Source: Aphodoplasma sp045592745 (GTDB taxonomy: Bacteria > Bacillota > Clostridia > UBA1381 > UMGS1253). Taken from it: a DNA stretch of 64,000 nt. Made by a program: the position numbers and the translations under genes. Each line of letters begins with the position of its first letter. The first letter of the stretch is position 1. The DNA is taken from positions 21,976 to 85,975 of the forward strand of contig JAZNVH010000029.1 in NCBI GenBank assembly GCA_045592745.1, given 5' to 3'. The notes under the pieces are model-generated. The model was not told where the DNA came from. It saw only the letters and a list, made by a program, of their open reading frames with translations, and did not search any database. Shown piece after piece: positions 25,403 through 33,176 of the stretch.

Positions 25403-26689
25403 CTATTTAACCTTCAACTGCTGTTTTTCTATTACAAAATGGATATATAGCACACACAAAAGAAAAATAACCGCCGAGATTACAGAAAGAATTTGTTGTC
25501 CGTATATGTAGTGTCCAAAAACCATATTCCCACCCGCCTGAATATTGGCGAGAATTTTTCCACCAATAATTGCAGCGCAAAAATTACCCACTCCACTTAC
25601 GCTGTTTTTTATAGCAAATGCCTGAACCACATATTTTCTGTCGACACAGCTGTAAATAATGTTATTTGAATTTCCCACTGTACCGGCATAGCTCACATAC
25701 AGCAAAAGCGTGAAAACAATTATAAGCCACCACGTTTTCGGCGTTGCAAATGCAAGCAACAAATACGCTACAACACAAATCGTAAAACCAAGCTTCATAC
25801 CCGTCGCATACGAATATTTATCCGAAAATTTGCCAAACGGAATAGATAAACAAGCACGCAATACACACCCTGCATTATTCATAATCTGTACCATGCTTAT
25901 ACTGATAGCAAGGTCAATTGTCTTGAATGTTCCCAAAAAACCACCTGTTATACCCATCCCAATTTGATATAAAATCCCGACTATCATTACACTTACAAAG
26001 CCTTTATTTCCAAATGTATTTTTTAACACCTCGCCAAAAGAATCCTGCTGCGTGCTTATCTTTTCGCTGTTTTTATCGTTTTTTATAAGCATAAGAGAAA
26101 CGAAGCTTAATAATGATAATGACAGTATTGTAGCGGCAAGAAATGAAAATCCGCCATAAGCATTGCCGATACTCTCATAGTAATCTACAACCAATCCCAT
26201 GATGTAGGCAAAAATCACGCCACCGCCAAGAGAAATCATCTCGTTTTTTGCACTGAAAACCCCTCTTGCCCTTGGGTCAACATACAAATACGCCCAGTTA
26301 TAAATCATTCCCGCAACTAATTGGTTTGCGGCATAAGAAATTAAGATACAAAGCATCGTCAGCACTATTTTCATTTCCTGTCCAATTGCAGTCATCGGCA
26401 ACATATATAACAGTGCAAACAATATCTGACTTATAGTTACCATAGTCATCGAAAATATTTTCGCACCACGAAGCTTTCTTACAATAAATATAGACAAAAG
26501 CTGAAATAAAAATGCAAACTGTGCAATCGAGCCAATAACGCCTATAAGCGAATCACTTACGCCCATATGATTTAAAAGGTTTGACAAAAACACATCTACA
26601 ACAACCAGAGATACAAAATAGTTAAATGCCGCGTGTGCCATATATGCAATGCGTGAAATCTTGTACTGTTTAGAACTGTAAATATCCAT
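25403..26689 (-). CDS. Major facilitator superfamily transporter
   Basis: About 428 residues and twelve hydrophobic segments in two groups of six, with a short charged central loop (KNDKNSEKISTQQDS, about residues 205-220). The cytoplasmic loop 2-3 motif is weak (VRKLRGAKIFSMTMV). There is no strong substrate signature; it resembles uncharacterised clostridial MFS proteins. ATG 26689 follows GGTGAT, and an in-frame TTG at 26695 is the alternative. Upstream lies the 6S RNA terminator, so it has its own promoter or is read through. Confidence 0.85.
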   Translation of the reverse strand: MDIYSSKQYKISRIAYMAHAAFNYFVSLVVVDVFLSNLLNHMGVSDSLIGVIGSIAQFAFLFQLLSIFIVRKLRGAKIFSMTMVTISQILFALLYMLPMTAIGQEMKIVLTMLCILISYAANQLVAGMIYNWAYLYVDPRARGVFSAKNEMISLGGGVIFAYIMGLVVDYYESIGNAYGGFSFLAATILSLSLLSFVSLMLIKNDKNSEKISTQQDSFGEVLKNTFGNKGFVSVMIVGILYQIGMGITGGFLGTFKTIDLAISISMVQIMNNAGCVLRACLSIPFGKFSDKYSYATGMKLGFTICVVAYLLLAFATPKTWWLIIVFTLLLYVSYAGTVGNSNNIIYSCVDRKYVVQAFAIKNSVSGVGNFCAAIIGGKILANIQAGGNMVFGHYIYGQQILSVISAVIFLLCVLYIHFVIEKQQLKVK

Positions 26690-26793
26690 AAACAAATCAC
26701 CATTACCTAATATTTTCCCCTAATCGCTTATTATTTTAAACGCAAAACAATAGATTGTCAATATAAAACCCTAAAAATCAATCTAAAAAACAC

Positions 26794-26822
26794 AAAAAGG
26801 ACAATAGCTAATGCTACTGTCC
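26794..26822 (-). terminator. Terminator of 6S RNA transcription unit
   Basis: Minus strand GGACAGTAGC-ATTA-GCTATTGTCC (10 bp, one wobble) followed by TTTTT. Confidence 0.9.
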
Positions 26823-26837
26823 TCTATCTTTTTAAAG

Positions 26838-27020
26838 ATGCCCCGCCGCGCCGTATTTTATGCCTTTATATTACCTGCCTGAGCAGGTGGGCAACCGCCT
26901 TTGTGTTTCGCGCTTCCTTCTTCCATATAGGGAGGCCTGCAATCCGCACAAAGAGCAAGAATCCCATTTTTTGAGTGTTGGTAAAATAAATAGCATCATT
27001 ACGCACACCGCAGGGTGTTT
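26838..27020 (-). ncRNA. ssrS: 6S RNA (SsrS)
   Basis: 6S RNA binds sigma-A RNA polymerase by mimicking an open promoter. On the minus strand a roughly 180-nt transcript begins ACACCCTGCGGTGTGCGTA and ends ATACGGCGCGGCGGGGC. These ends pair (CCCUGC with GCGGGG, CGUA with UACG). Further in, UUUACC pairs with GGUAA around a large central bubble. A long apical hairpin follows (AUGGG / CCCA, CUUUGUG / CACAAAG). Inside the 3' arm ACCUGC-UCA-GGCAGGU forms the small bubble hairpin. The CGGUUGCCCACCU and GGCGGGGC blocks match my recollection of clostridial 6S RNA. It is flanked by a perfectly spaced promoter and a strong terminator, and carries no plausible gene. Confidence 0.87.
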
Positions 27021-27035
27021 ACTCTTTATATTTTT

Positions 27036-27064
27036 ATCATAACATATTATTATGAAAATTTCAA
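27036..27064 (-). promoter_or_regulatory. Promoter of 6S RNA
   Basis: Minus strand TTGAAA (27059-27064), 17-bp spacer, TATGAT (27036-27041). Transcription would start near 27028-27030. Confidence 0.75.
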
Positions 27065-27091
27065 GATATTATTCTGAAAATTTCAAAAAGA

Positions 27092-27361
27092 TTATTCGTC
27101 AATATCCTCAAGACGATTTTCAAATTCTTCAAACGCTGCCATAAGTTCTTCTTCATCTTCAATTACAGAGAGTAAATCCTCGCCGTTTTCATCCTCCTCA
27201 AGTCTGAAAATGCAGACCTCGTCATTTTCCTCGCCATTTTCAAGCACCTCAAGCAAAACTATATACACCTTTGAATCAACCTCGAATGTATCAAGATGCT
27301 CATAATCTATTGGATTATTCTCCTCGTCGTACAATGTTACGATATTGCTTTCTTCAATCAT
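27092..27361 (-). CDS. DUF1292 (YrzB-like) acidic protein
   Basis: 89 residues from ATG 27361 (AAGGAG upstream). Strongly acidic: IVTLYDEENNPIDYEHLD, then VYIVLLEVLENGEENDEVC, FRLEEDENGEDLLSVIEDEE and a Glu-rich tail. The pattern is that of DUF1292/YrzB, a small beta-rich protein family common in Firmicutes. Its function is unknown; in many Firmicutes it sits near yrrK and alaS, but here it stands alone upstream of 6S RNA. Confidence 0.85.
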   Translation of the reverse strand: MIEESNIVTLYDEENNPIDYEHLDTFEVDSKVYIVLLEVLENGEENDEVCIFRLEEDENGEDLLSVIEDEEELMAAFEEFENRLEDIDE

Positions 27362-27476
27362 ATCTATTCTCCTTTTTATTTTTATATATCTAATATCCAA
27401 AACTTTCTTTTTATAAGTATATCACTATCTATAAACATTGTCAAATAAAGCTCGTAGCTAAAAACTACAAAAAATA

Positions 27477-27505
27477 TTGATATTGAATTTTTTTTGTAGT
27501 ATAAT
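27477..27505 (+). promoter_or_regulatory. Predicted promoter of nagB
   Basis: TTGATA (27477-27482), 17-bp spacer, perfect TATAAT (27500-27505), 44 bp before the nagB ATG. Confidence 0.8.
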
Positions 27506-27549
27506 TTGATATGTAATATTGATATATTATTAATAAAGGAGAGATTTTA

Positions 27550-28257
27550 ATGAAAAAAATCGTATGCAAAAATTATGACGAAATGTCAAAAGAAGGTGCA
27601 AAAATTATTGCCGAACAAATAGCCAAAAAGCCTGACAGTGTACTCGGCCTTGCAACCGGTTCTACTCCTATTGGTCTTTATAAATGTTTAAGAGATAATA
27701 ATATTGACTTCTCAAAAGTGTCGACATATAATCTTGATGAGTATTATCCCATTTCAAAAACAAATGACCAGAGCTATCAGTATTTTATGGATGACAATCT
27801 TTTTAACCATGTAAATGTAAAAAGCATGGATATCCCGAATGGTGAGGCAAAAGATGCCCAGGCAGAATGCCGTCGCTATGATGAAGCTATTGAAAACGCG
27901 GGCGGAATTGATTTGCAGCTTTTGGGTCTTGGTCCAAATGGACACATCGGCTTTAATGAGCCTGATGACCAGCTTTCAGTAGGCACACACTTAGTTGAGC
28001 TTACACAGTCAACAATCGATGCAAATGCAAGATTTTTTGCAAGTGCTGACGAAGTTCCGCGCCATGCACTCACACTTGGTATGGGCGGTATTATGAAGGC
28101 TAAGAAAATACTTGTTGTTGCAAACGGGAAAAACAAAGCTGAAGTTGTTAAGAAAATGTTCTCAGGTGTGATAGACACACACGTTCCCGCAACACTTTTG
28201 CAGCTTCATAATGACGTTACAGTAATCGTTGACGAAGAAGCAAACAGCGCTGAGTAA
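27550..28257 (+). CDS. nagB: Glucosamine-6-phosphate deaminase
   Basis: 235 residues. Converts glucosamine-6-phosphate to fructose-6-phosphate and ammonia, linking amino sugars to glycolysis. Motifs: GLATGSTPIGLY (phosphate loop), TYNLDEYY with the catalytic Asp, LLGLGPNGHIGFNEP with the catalytic His, and PRHALTLGMGGIMKAKKI. Shorter than the allosteric E. coli enzyme, like the Bacillus form. nagA and a sugar transporter are not adjacent. Confidence 0.96.
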   Translation: MKKIVCKNYDEMSKEGAKIIAEQIAKKPDSVLGLATGSTPIGLYKCLRDNNIDFSKVSTYNLDEYYPISKTNDQSYQYFMDDNLFNHVNVKSMDIPNGEAKDAQAECRRYDEAIENAGGIDLQLLGLGPNGHIGFNEPDDQLSVGTHLVELTQSTIDANARFFASADEVPRHALTLGMGGIMKAKKILVVANGKNKAEVVKKMFSGVIDTHVPATLLQLHNDVTVIVDEEANSAE

Positions 28258-28277
28258 AATTTATTATAATACAAAAT

Positions 28278-28312
28278 AATCCGCAGATAATCATTTTCAT
28301 TATCTGCGGATT
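28278..28312. terminator. Bidirectional terminator between nagB and the YneA-like gene
   Basis: AATCCGCAGATAAT / ATTATCTGCGGATT, a 14-bp perfect stem with loop CATTTTC, T-run to the right and A-rich flank to the left, between convergent genes. Confidence 0.9.
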
Positions 28313-28319
28313 TTCTTTT

Positions 28320-28628
28320 TTAATCAATCGGTATTTCAATACTCTGCCCTACTATAAGATTGGAATTTTTTAAATTGTTCATCTTTTTAATTCTGTATAT
28401 AAATTCCCTTACATCTGTATCAACATCGCAATATATATTTGCAATATCCCACAAAGTATCTCCGGGTGCAACATATACAAGCTCAGTTTTATGACTTATA
28501 TCAGCACTTGTTGTCGAAGGATTTATAGTGGCAAATGCAAGCATATAGAAAACAACAATTGCCAATATCATAAAAACAGTAAATCTTGCCCTGTTTTTTA
28601 CAACCAATCTCTTTTTTGTATTATACAT
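28320..28628 (-). CDS. YneA-like SOS cell-division inhibitor (membrane anchor plus LysM)
   Basis: 102 residues from ATG 28628 (AAGAGGTG ribosome site). A basic N-terminus leads into one membrane helix (FTVFMILAIVVFYMLAFA, about residues 17-34). A short linker is followed by a LysM domain (VYVAPGDTLWDIANIYC to LIVGQSIEIPID). This is the size and architecture of Bacillus YneA (105 residues), which blocks division during the SOS response. Identification rests mainly on the promoter, where three LexA-type boxes surround a consensus promoter (28653-28724). No lexA gene is adjacent, unlike Bacillus where yneA is divergent from lexA. A general LysM wall-binding protein is the alternative. Confidence 0.82.
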   Translation of the reverse strand: MYNTKKRLVVKNRARFTVFMILAIVVFYMLAFATINPSTTSADISHKTELVYVAPGDTLWDIANIYCDVDTDVREFIYRIKKMNNLKNSNLIVGQSIEIPID

Positions 28629-28652
28629 AAAAATCACCTCTTAAATCTAATC

Positions 28653-28724
28653 AGAACCTTTGTTCTATTTAGATTATAACAGAACGTTTATTCGTTGTCA
28701 ATAGAAAAAACGAAAATTTGTTCT
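28653..28724 (-). promoter_or_regulatory. Triple LexA-type operator over the YneA-like promoter
   Basis: Three boxes of the Gram-positive LexA form GAAC-N4-GTTC: AGAACCTTTGTTCT (28653-28666, perfect dyad), AGAACGTTTATTCG (28681-28694) and CGAAAATTTGTTCT (28711-28724). Centres are 28 and 30 bp apart. Box 1 covers the start-site region, box 2 lies between -35 and -10, and box 3 is just upstream of -35. Confidence 0.88.
28673..28701 (-). promoter_or_regulatory. Consensus sigma-A promoter of the YneA-like gene
   Basis: Perfect TTGACA (28696-28701), 17-bp spacer and perfect TATAAT (28673-28678) on the minus strand. Such a strong promoter needs the tight repression that the overlapping LexA boxes would supply. 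Confidence 0.9.
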
Positions 28725-28756
28725 ATTATTTTTAAAGAGGTTTTTAAAAATCATCT

Positions 28757-29230
28757 TTAAGCCTTGGTGCGCCTAAGATATTTTCTGATATATTTTTTAT
28801 AGAAAGGATATACATATAACCAAAATTTAGCCTTCCAAAGACGCATATCGCGAAAAAACAGCGCCAAATTATTTCTTTTATCACGCTTATATATTACCTT
28901 GTCGTCACGCACAACCTTCGTAACAACTGCGACAATTTGTTCTCTTTTCACCGGATACTCAAGATAGTTTTGTGCATCTCCCGCCATAACATATCCGCTG
29001 TTTAAAACAGCCGTTATGCGATGCAAAATCGCAGAACCATCAGTACGTGCATAGAGCACAACATCATATTTTTTCAATTTGCAATCCGGCGATGATACCG
29101 TAACAACATCTCCTGATTTTATCGTAGGAAGCATACTTTCTCCATGAGGCATAATCTCGACGCTTTTTCCCTGCCCTACAAGCTCTTGTATAACAGGCAT
29201 CATGCTTGCAATACTAAATATTTTATCCAT
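28757..29230 (-). CDS. S24/S26-family peptidase, SipW/ER-type signal-peptidase-like
   Basis: 157 residues. The nucleophile Ser is in IMPHGESMLPTIKSGDVVTV (about residue 32). The second motif is ILHRITAV, where a His stands in the place of the general-base Lys of bacterial signal peptidase I, as in the SipW/eukaryotic ER type. MAGDAQNYLEYPV corresponds to the GDxN box. No clear N-terminal membrane helix is seen; the C-terminal region (LALFFRDMRLWKAKFWLYVY) is basic-amphipathic. It is encoded 26 nt downstream of a PqqD-like gene under a shared consensus promoter. The pairing recurs in clostridia near RiPP-type or sporulation loci, but no precursor peptide is visible. Confidence 0.78.
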   Translation of the reverse strand: MDKIFSIASMMPVIQELVGQGKSVEIMPHGESMLPTIKSGDVVTVSSPDCKLKKYDVVLYARTDGSAILHRITAVLNSGYVMAGDAQNYLEYPVKREQIVAVVTKVVRDDKVIYKRDKRNNLALFFRDMRLWKAKFWLYVYPFYKKYIRKYLRRTKA

Positions 29231-29256
29231 CAATATAACACTCTTTCAAATATTTC

Positions 29257-29523
29257 TTATTCAAAAAGTCCTTTTTCACTAACAGCTTTTACAAACGCTT
29301 TCACATCTGCAAGCGCAGTAACTGCGTCAACATCATATTTTTCGCAAAGTGCATCTGCAAGCTCCTGCTCAGTAACATCTTTTTCGCAAAGAATTTTCCA
29401 CAAATGCGCTCCCGAACCGCTAAGCGTCATAACTCCCTTGAATTTTATGCTCTCCTCACCAACAGGAATAACAATGTTGCTGTCTGCAACGCTTCTTAAT
29501 ATATAACCACTCTTTATTTTCAT
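29257..29523 (-). CDS. PqqD-family (RiPP recognition element-like) protein
   Basis: 88 residues from ATG 29523 (GGAG 10 nt upstream; a GTG at 29532 is the alternative). The pattern KIKSGYILRSVADSNIVIPV, FKGVMTLSGSGAHLWKIL, TEQELADALCEKYDVD and VKAFVKAVSEKGLF matches PqqD: three strands then a winged-helix-like helical bundle. PqqD-type domains bind leader peptides of ribosomally made, modified peptides. No radical SAM maturase or small precursor gene was found nearby, so its partner is unknown. First gene of a two-gene unit with the S26 peptidase. Confidence 0.8.
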   Translation of the reverse strand: MKIKSGYILRSVADSNIVIPVGEESIKFKGVMTLSGSGAHLWKILCEKDVTEQELADALCEKYDVDAVTALADVKAFVKAVSEKGLFE

Positions 29524-29555
29524 ATTACGCACTCTCCTGCCTTTTTTATAATAAA

Positions 29556-29584
29556 ATTATACCTCTACCGGCGTACAATGTCAA
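29556..29584 (-). promoter_or_regulatory. Consensus promoter of the PqqD/S26 unit
   Basis: Minus strand perfect TTGACA (29579-29584), 17-bp spacer, perfect TATAAT (29556-29561). Divergent from the thiT promoter, the two -35 boxes being 25 bp apart. Confidence 0.9.
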
Positions 29585-29609
29585 GCAGTGTAAATATTCC
29601 ACTTTTTGC

Positions 29610-29638
29610 TTGACATATACAAAAAAGTAGTATATACT
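29610..29638 (+). promoter_or_regulatory. Promoter of the thiT riboswitch transcript
   Basis: TTGACA (29610-29615), 17-bp spacer, TATACT (29633-29638), followed directly by the TPP aptamer. Confidence 0.88.
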
Positions 29639-29655
29639 ATCTTTGTAATTACATA

Positions 29656-29746
29656 TTGGGGTGCTTGCAAAAGCAGGCTGAGATTAAACGTGTTTTCGTT
29701 TTGACCCATATAACCTGTACGGATAATGCCGGCGTAGGGAACATAC
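29656..29746 (+). promoter_or_regulatory. TPP (thiamine pyrophosphate) riboswitch
   Basis: THI-box aptamer with the conserved blocks in order: GGGGTGC, GCAGGCTGAGAT, a variable P3 arm, ACCC, AACCTGTACGGATAATGCC and GGCGTAGGGAAC. These are the pyrimidine- and pyrophosphate-sensing loops. An intrinsic terminator follows at 29758-29788, so TPP should turn off thiT by premature termination. Confidence 0.97.
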
Positions 29747-29757
29747 AAAGCTTTTTT

Positions 29758-29788
29758 ATCGTTTCCTTGTTGGAAACGATTTTTTTGT
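29758..29788 (+). terminator. Riboswitch-controlled terminator of thiT
   Basis: ATCGTTTCC-TTGTT-GGAAACGAT (9-bp perfect stem) then seven T. A second hairpin (TTAAACC 29818-29824 with GGTTTAA 29846-29852) lies between it and the thiT ribosome site and has no T-run. Confidence 0.92.
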
Positions 29789-29879
29789 TTTCAAAACAAC
29801 AAAGCTTTGTGCTCCTGTTAAACCAAGGGATGTCGACACCCTATCGGTTTAATACAAAAAACAAAAAGGAGAAATTACT

Positions 29880-30437
29880 ATGACAAAAAAAATTACTACA
29901 GGTGCAATTATGATTGCACTGGCGAGTGTGCTCGCATTTATTTCAAAAATCATACCTGCTCCATGGCTTCAGGGCGGTAGCATAACGTTTGCAAGTATGG
30001 TTCCGATTATCGTTGTATCACTTATGTATGATTTAAAATTTGGTCTTATTTGCTCGTTTGCTTATTCGCTTATTCAAATTATATCGGGATTTTATCCTCC
30101 ACCGACACAAAATTTTATAAGCTTTGTTTTGGTGGTGCTGCTTGACTATGTGTTTGCTTTCGGCGTGCTTGGAATTGCGTCTGTTTTTTACAAATTACTT
30201 GGCAAAAAATTATGGGCAATCCCCGTCAGCGGCGCTATTGTAACAATTCTTCGCTACATATGCCACATATTCTCAGGCATTTTAATATGGGGTGTATATG
30301 CCGATGAGGGTCAAAGCGTGCTTTCATATTCTCTTATATACAACGGTACATATATGGTTCCCGAAATTATAATCACAACTGTTGTTTTGGCTCTTCTTTC
30401 GGGCTTCATTCAAAAAAATATAAAAAAACAAGCTTAA
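29880..30437 (+). CDS. thiT: Thiamine transporter, ECF S-component
   Basis: 185 residues and six predicted membrane helices. It fits ThiT: MTKKITTGAIMIALASVL, PWLQGGSITFASMVPIIVVS in the first part, and C-terminal YNGTYMVPEIIITTVVLALL, where the YN...PE motif lines the thiamine site. It works with the energy-coupling factor module (EcfAA'T), which is not encoded in this window. TPP-riboswitch control supports the substrate call independently. Monocistronic. Confidence 0.94.
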   Translation: MTKKITTGAIMIALASVLAFISKIIPAPWLQGGSITFASMVPIIVVSLMYDLKFGLICSFAYSLIQIISGFYPPPTQNFISFVLVVLLDYVFAFGVLGIASVFYKLLGKKLWAIPVSGAIVTILRYICHIFSGILIWGVYADEGQSVLSYSLIYNGTYMVPEIIITTVVLALLSGFIQKNIKKQA

Positions 30438-30450
30438 TTCAAGCACTAAA

Positions 30451-30480
30451 AAGGCGGTTCGTTTTGAACCGCCTTTTTTA
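30451..30480. terminator. Bidirectional terminator between thiT and pyrD
   Basis: AAGGCGGTTC-GTTTT-GAACCGCCTT (10-bp perfect stem) with T-runs on both strands; ends both thiT and the pyr operon. Confidence 0.93.
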
Positions 30481-30483
30481 TAT

Positions 30484-31395
30484 TTAGTTTGGTATTACCT
30501 TGCCTGTAATTTCCGTAACGCTCGCATAACCGTTTTTGTCAGCATATTCGCAAAGGCCTTTTGAAACCAGGGCAGGAAGCGTCGGATTTTTGAAAAGTCC
30601 CGTACCAACCATAACAGCATCTGCACCTGCAAGCATAAATTCTGCCGCATCATCTGCGCTCATAATACCGCCCATACCGATTATCGGCAAATCAACTGCA
30701 TTTGCAACCTGCCACACCATCCTTACCGCAACGGGCATTACACAAGGGCCCGACAGACCACCGACATTATTATTTAAAATCGGACGTTTGGTGTTTATAT
30801 CAATCTTCATTCCCAAAAGCGTATTTATAAGCGAAAGTGCATCAGCACCGCCTCTTTGAGCCGCCTTTGCCATCTTGACAATATCCGTAACGTTAGGTGA
30901 AAGCTTTACAATAAGAGGTTTTTTTGCTTTTTTTCTTACCTCACTCGTAATTTTTTCAACCATACCCTCATCTGTTCCAAATGCAACACCGCCCTCTTTG
31001 ACATTCGGGCATGATATGTTCATTTCAAGCATATCTACATCGGTGTCTGAAAGGATTTCTGCCATCTGACAATAATCCTCAATCGTTGAGCCTGCTATAT
31101 TTGCGATAATTTTTGCACTGTACTTTTTAAGGTCAGGAAGTTCAAATTTAATAAAGTTTTGTACGCCCGGATTTTGAAGTCCGACGCTGTTTAATATGCC
31201 GCCGCTCGTCTGTGCGATACGCGGTGCTTTGTTTCCTTCACGCTCTTTTAGTGTAAGCCCCTTTACGCTTATAGCACCAAGCTCGTTTAAATCAAAATAC
31301 TCGCCGTATTCGCGCCCAAAGCCGAACGTTCCCGATGCGACGCACACGGGATTATTCCACTCTACACCCGCAATATTAACCTTCATATCAGCCAT
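30484..31395 (-). CDS. pyrD: Dihydroorotate dehydrogenase B, catalytic subunit
   Basis: 303 residues, class 1B FMN enzyme oxidising dihydroorotate to orotate with NAD via PyrK. GTFGFGREYGEYFDLNELGA, the catalytic Cys in LEMNISCPNVKEGG, PLIVKLSPNVTDIVKMAKAA, and the phosphate-binding GMGGIMSADDAAEFMLAGAD with VGTGLF are in place. Its start overlaps the end of pyrK by 8 nt. Last gene of the operon. Confidence 0.97.
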   Translation of the reverse strand: MADMKVNIAGVEWNNPVCVASGTFGFGREYGEYFDLNELGAISVKGLTLKEREGNKAPRIAQTSGGILNSVGLQNPGVQNFIKFELPDLKKYSAKIIANIAGSTIEDYCQMAEILSDTDVDMLEMNISCPNVKEGGVAFGTDEGMVEKITSEVRKKAKKPLIVKLSPNVTDIVKMAKAAQRGGADALSLINTLLGMKIDINTKRPILNNNVGGLSGPCVMPVAVRMVWQVANAVDLPIIGMGGIMSADDAAEFMLAGADAVMVGTGLFKNPTLPALVSKGLCEYADKNGYASVTEITGKVIPN

Positions 31396-32158
31396 TTAAT
31401 GTCACCTCGCTACTCCAGAATACAGGGCCGTTTTTGCACACACGCTTGTGTTTGTGTGTGCCGGTCGACGTTGTTTCACAAGTACATACAAGACACGCAC
31501 CTATTCCGCATCCCATTCTTTGTTCAAGTGAAAGCTGGCATTTTACTCCATGGCTTTCAGCCATTGTTTTCACTGCGCGAAGCATTGGCATCGGTCCACA
31601 CGAATACACAATGTCGCACTCGCCGTCTTTTAACATCTTTTCTAAAATATTTACTGCATAGCCGTCATAGCCATAACTGCCGTCATCTGTTGCAACGGTT
31701 GTCTTGCCTATTTTTGAAAACTCATCTTCCATACAAACGCGGCTTTTATTTCTAAATCCGAGCAAAATAGTCGGATTATCAAGCTTTTTTGAAAGCATAT
31801 AAAGCGGAAATACACCTATGCCGCCACCTATTATAACAGGCTTTTTTGATTCAGGCAAAACAGAAAAACCATTTCCGAGAGGACCTAATATATCAAGCGT
31901 ATCACCTACCTTTTTCTTTGAAAGATAGTCTGTACCGCTACCCTTTTTTTCAAATATAAAGCGAACCTTATCCTCATATGCGTCGCATATACTAATAGGT
32001 CTGCGCAACAGGTTGTTTGCAGCATCTCCGCAGTCTATATGCAAAAACTGTCCCGGCTTTGCCTGTGATGCAATAGCCTCGCTTTTAATTGTAACATCAA
32101 ATATATCTTGTGCAATTTCATCAAATGACACAATTTCACAAATATGTGTAGTTTTCAA
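31388..32158 (-). CDS. pyrK: Dihydroorotate dehydrogenase B, electron transfer subunit
   Basis: 256 residues: an FAD-binding beta-barrel (GQFLHIDCGDAANNLLRRPI), an NAD-binding lobe (KKPVIIGGGIGVFPLYMLSK), and a C-terminal 2Fe-2S loop in GCGIGACLVCTCET plus RVCKNGPVF (four Cys). It passes electrons from PyrD to NAD. It starts with TTG 32158 preceded by GGAGG at 7 nt; no ATG fits. Forms the PyrD2K2 complex. Confidence 0.96.
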   Translation of the reverse strand: MKTTHICEIVSFDEIAQDIFDVTIKSEAIASQAKPGQFLHIDCGDAANNLLRRPISICDAYEDKVRFIFEKKGSGTDYLSKKKVGDTLDILGPLGNGFSVLPESKKPVIIGGGIGVFPLYMLSKKLDNPTILLGFRNKSRVCMEDEFSKIGKTTVATDDGSYGYDGYAVNILEKMLKDGECDIVYSCGPMPMLRAVKTMAESHGVKCQLSLEQRMGCGIGACLVCTCETTSTGTHKHKRVCKNGPVFWSSEVTLNG

Positions 32159-32210
32159 AACCTCGCCTCCACATCTAAAATTTTATTTAGTATACCACAT
32201 TTTTTTATTT

Positions 32211-33128
32211 TTATCTGCCGATTGCAGCGTTAATTGCTTTTGTCATATTAACCGCTTCATCCTTTGCCGCCTTTGCAAATTCTTTTTCGTTTCCGCTCTT
32301 TTTATATGCACACATAATCGCACGTGACGAGTTAACGATTGCACCAAACCCTTCTTTGTCAAAGCTTACCGCAACATCGTCCGCGCCCGCTCCCTGCGCA
32401 CCATATCCGGGCACAAGAAAATATGTGTGCTTCATCTGCGCGCGAAGCTTCTTTGCCTGTTCGGGATAAGTAGCACCTACAACAGCACCTACTGCGCTGT
32501 ATCCGTACTCACCTATGTTGTCAGCTCCCCATTTATCAACAAGCGATGCCATCATTTCATAAACAGTGTTCTCTCCCACCTTCAAATCCTGAATTTCGCC
32601 TGAAGACGGGTTTGATGTTTTTACAAGAGCAAAAATGCCCTTATCATATTTTTTACAATCGTTTACAAAAGGAAGTATACCGTCACTTCCAAGATAAGGA
32701 TTAACTGTTAGACAGTCTGCCTCGCTCATTGCGTAGTCTGTGCCTGCTATTGTAGTTTTTCCAAGCCAACCGCTTGAATATGCCTCAGCAGTAGAGCCAA
32801 TGTCTCCACGTTTTCCGTCAAGGATTACGTACATGCCTCGCTCTTTTGCATACGAAACAGTTTTATAAAGTGCGCTCATACCCTCTATACCGTACATTTC
32901 ATAATAAGCTGCCTGTACCTTTACCGCAGGAACAACCTCGCAAAGCTCATCAATAAGCGCCATATTGAACTTTAAAAGTGCCTGTGATGCACCAAGGGCA
33001 TTTTTTCCAAACTCATCAAAGCACTCTTTTTGTAAAAATTCCGGCACATAGTCAAGCTTTGGATCAAGTCCTGCAACAACAGGTGAATTCATATCAATTA
33101 TTTTTTTTATCATTAAATCCATAGACAT
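32211..33128 (-). CDS. pyrF: Orotidine 5'-phosphate decarboxylase (type 2)
   Basis: 305 residues, longer than the E. coli type and matching the type 2 subfamily. The catalytic array is VILDGKRGDIGSTAEAY (Asp-Lys-Asp-type). VAGLDPKLDYVPEFL opens the barrel, and FLVPGYGAQGAGADD with IVNSSRAIM binds the phosphate. It converts OMP to UMP, the last step of the pathway. pyrE is not in the window. Confidence 0.96.
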   Translation of the reverse strand: MSMDLMIKKIIDMNSPVVAGLDPKLDYVPEFLQKECFDEFGKNALGASQALLKFNMALIDELCEVVPAVKVQAAYYEMYGIEGMSALYKTVSYAKERGMYVILDGKRGDIGSTAEAYSSGWLGKTTIAGTDYAMSEADCLTVNPYLGSDGILPFVNDCKKYDKGIFALVKTSNPSSGEIQDLKVGENTVYEMMASLVDKWGADNIGEYGYSAVGAVVGATYPEQAKKLRAQMKHTYFLVPGYGAQGAGADDVAVSFDKEGFGAIVNSSRAIMCAYKKSGNEKEFAKAAKDEAVNMTKAINAAIGR

Positions 33129-33176
33129 AATATAATTCCTCTTTTCTCAATTATAATTTTTATGTTTGTTAAAATA

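Noticed and set aside
26860..27042. Short open frame across the 6S RNA region
   Set aside because: It runs antisense to a clear structured RNA with its own promoter and terminator, has no ribosome site and no protein-like composition.
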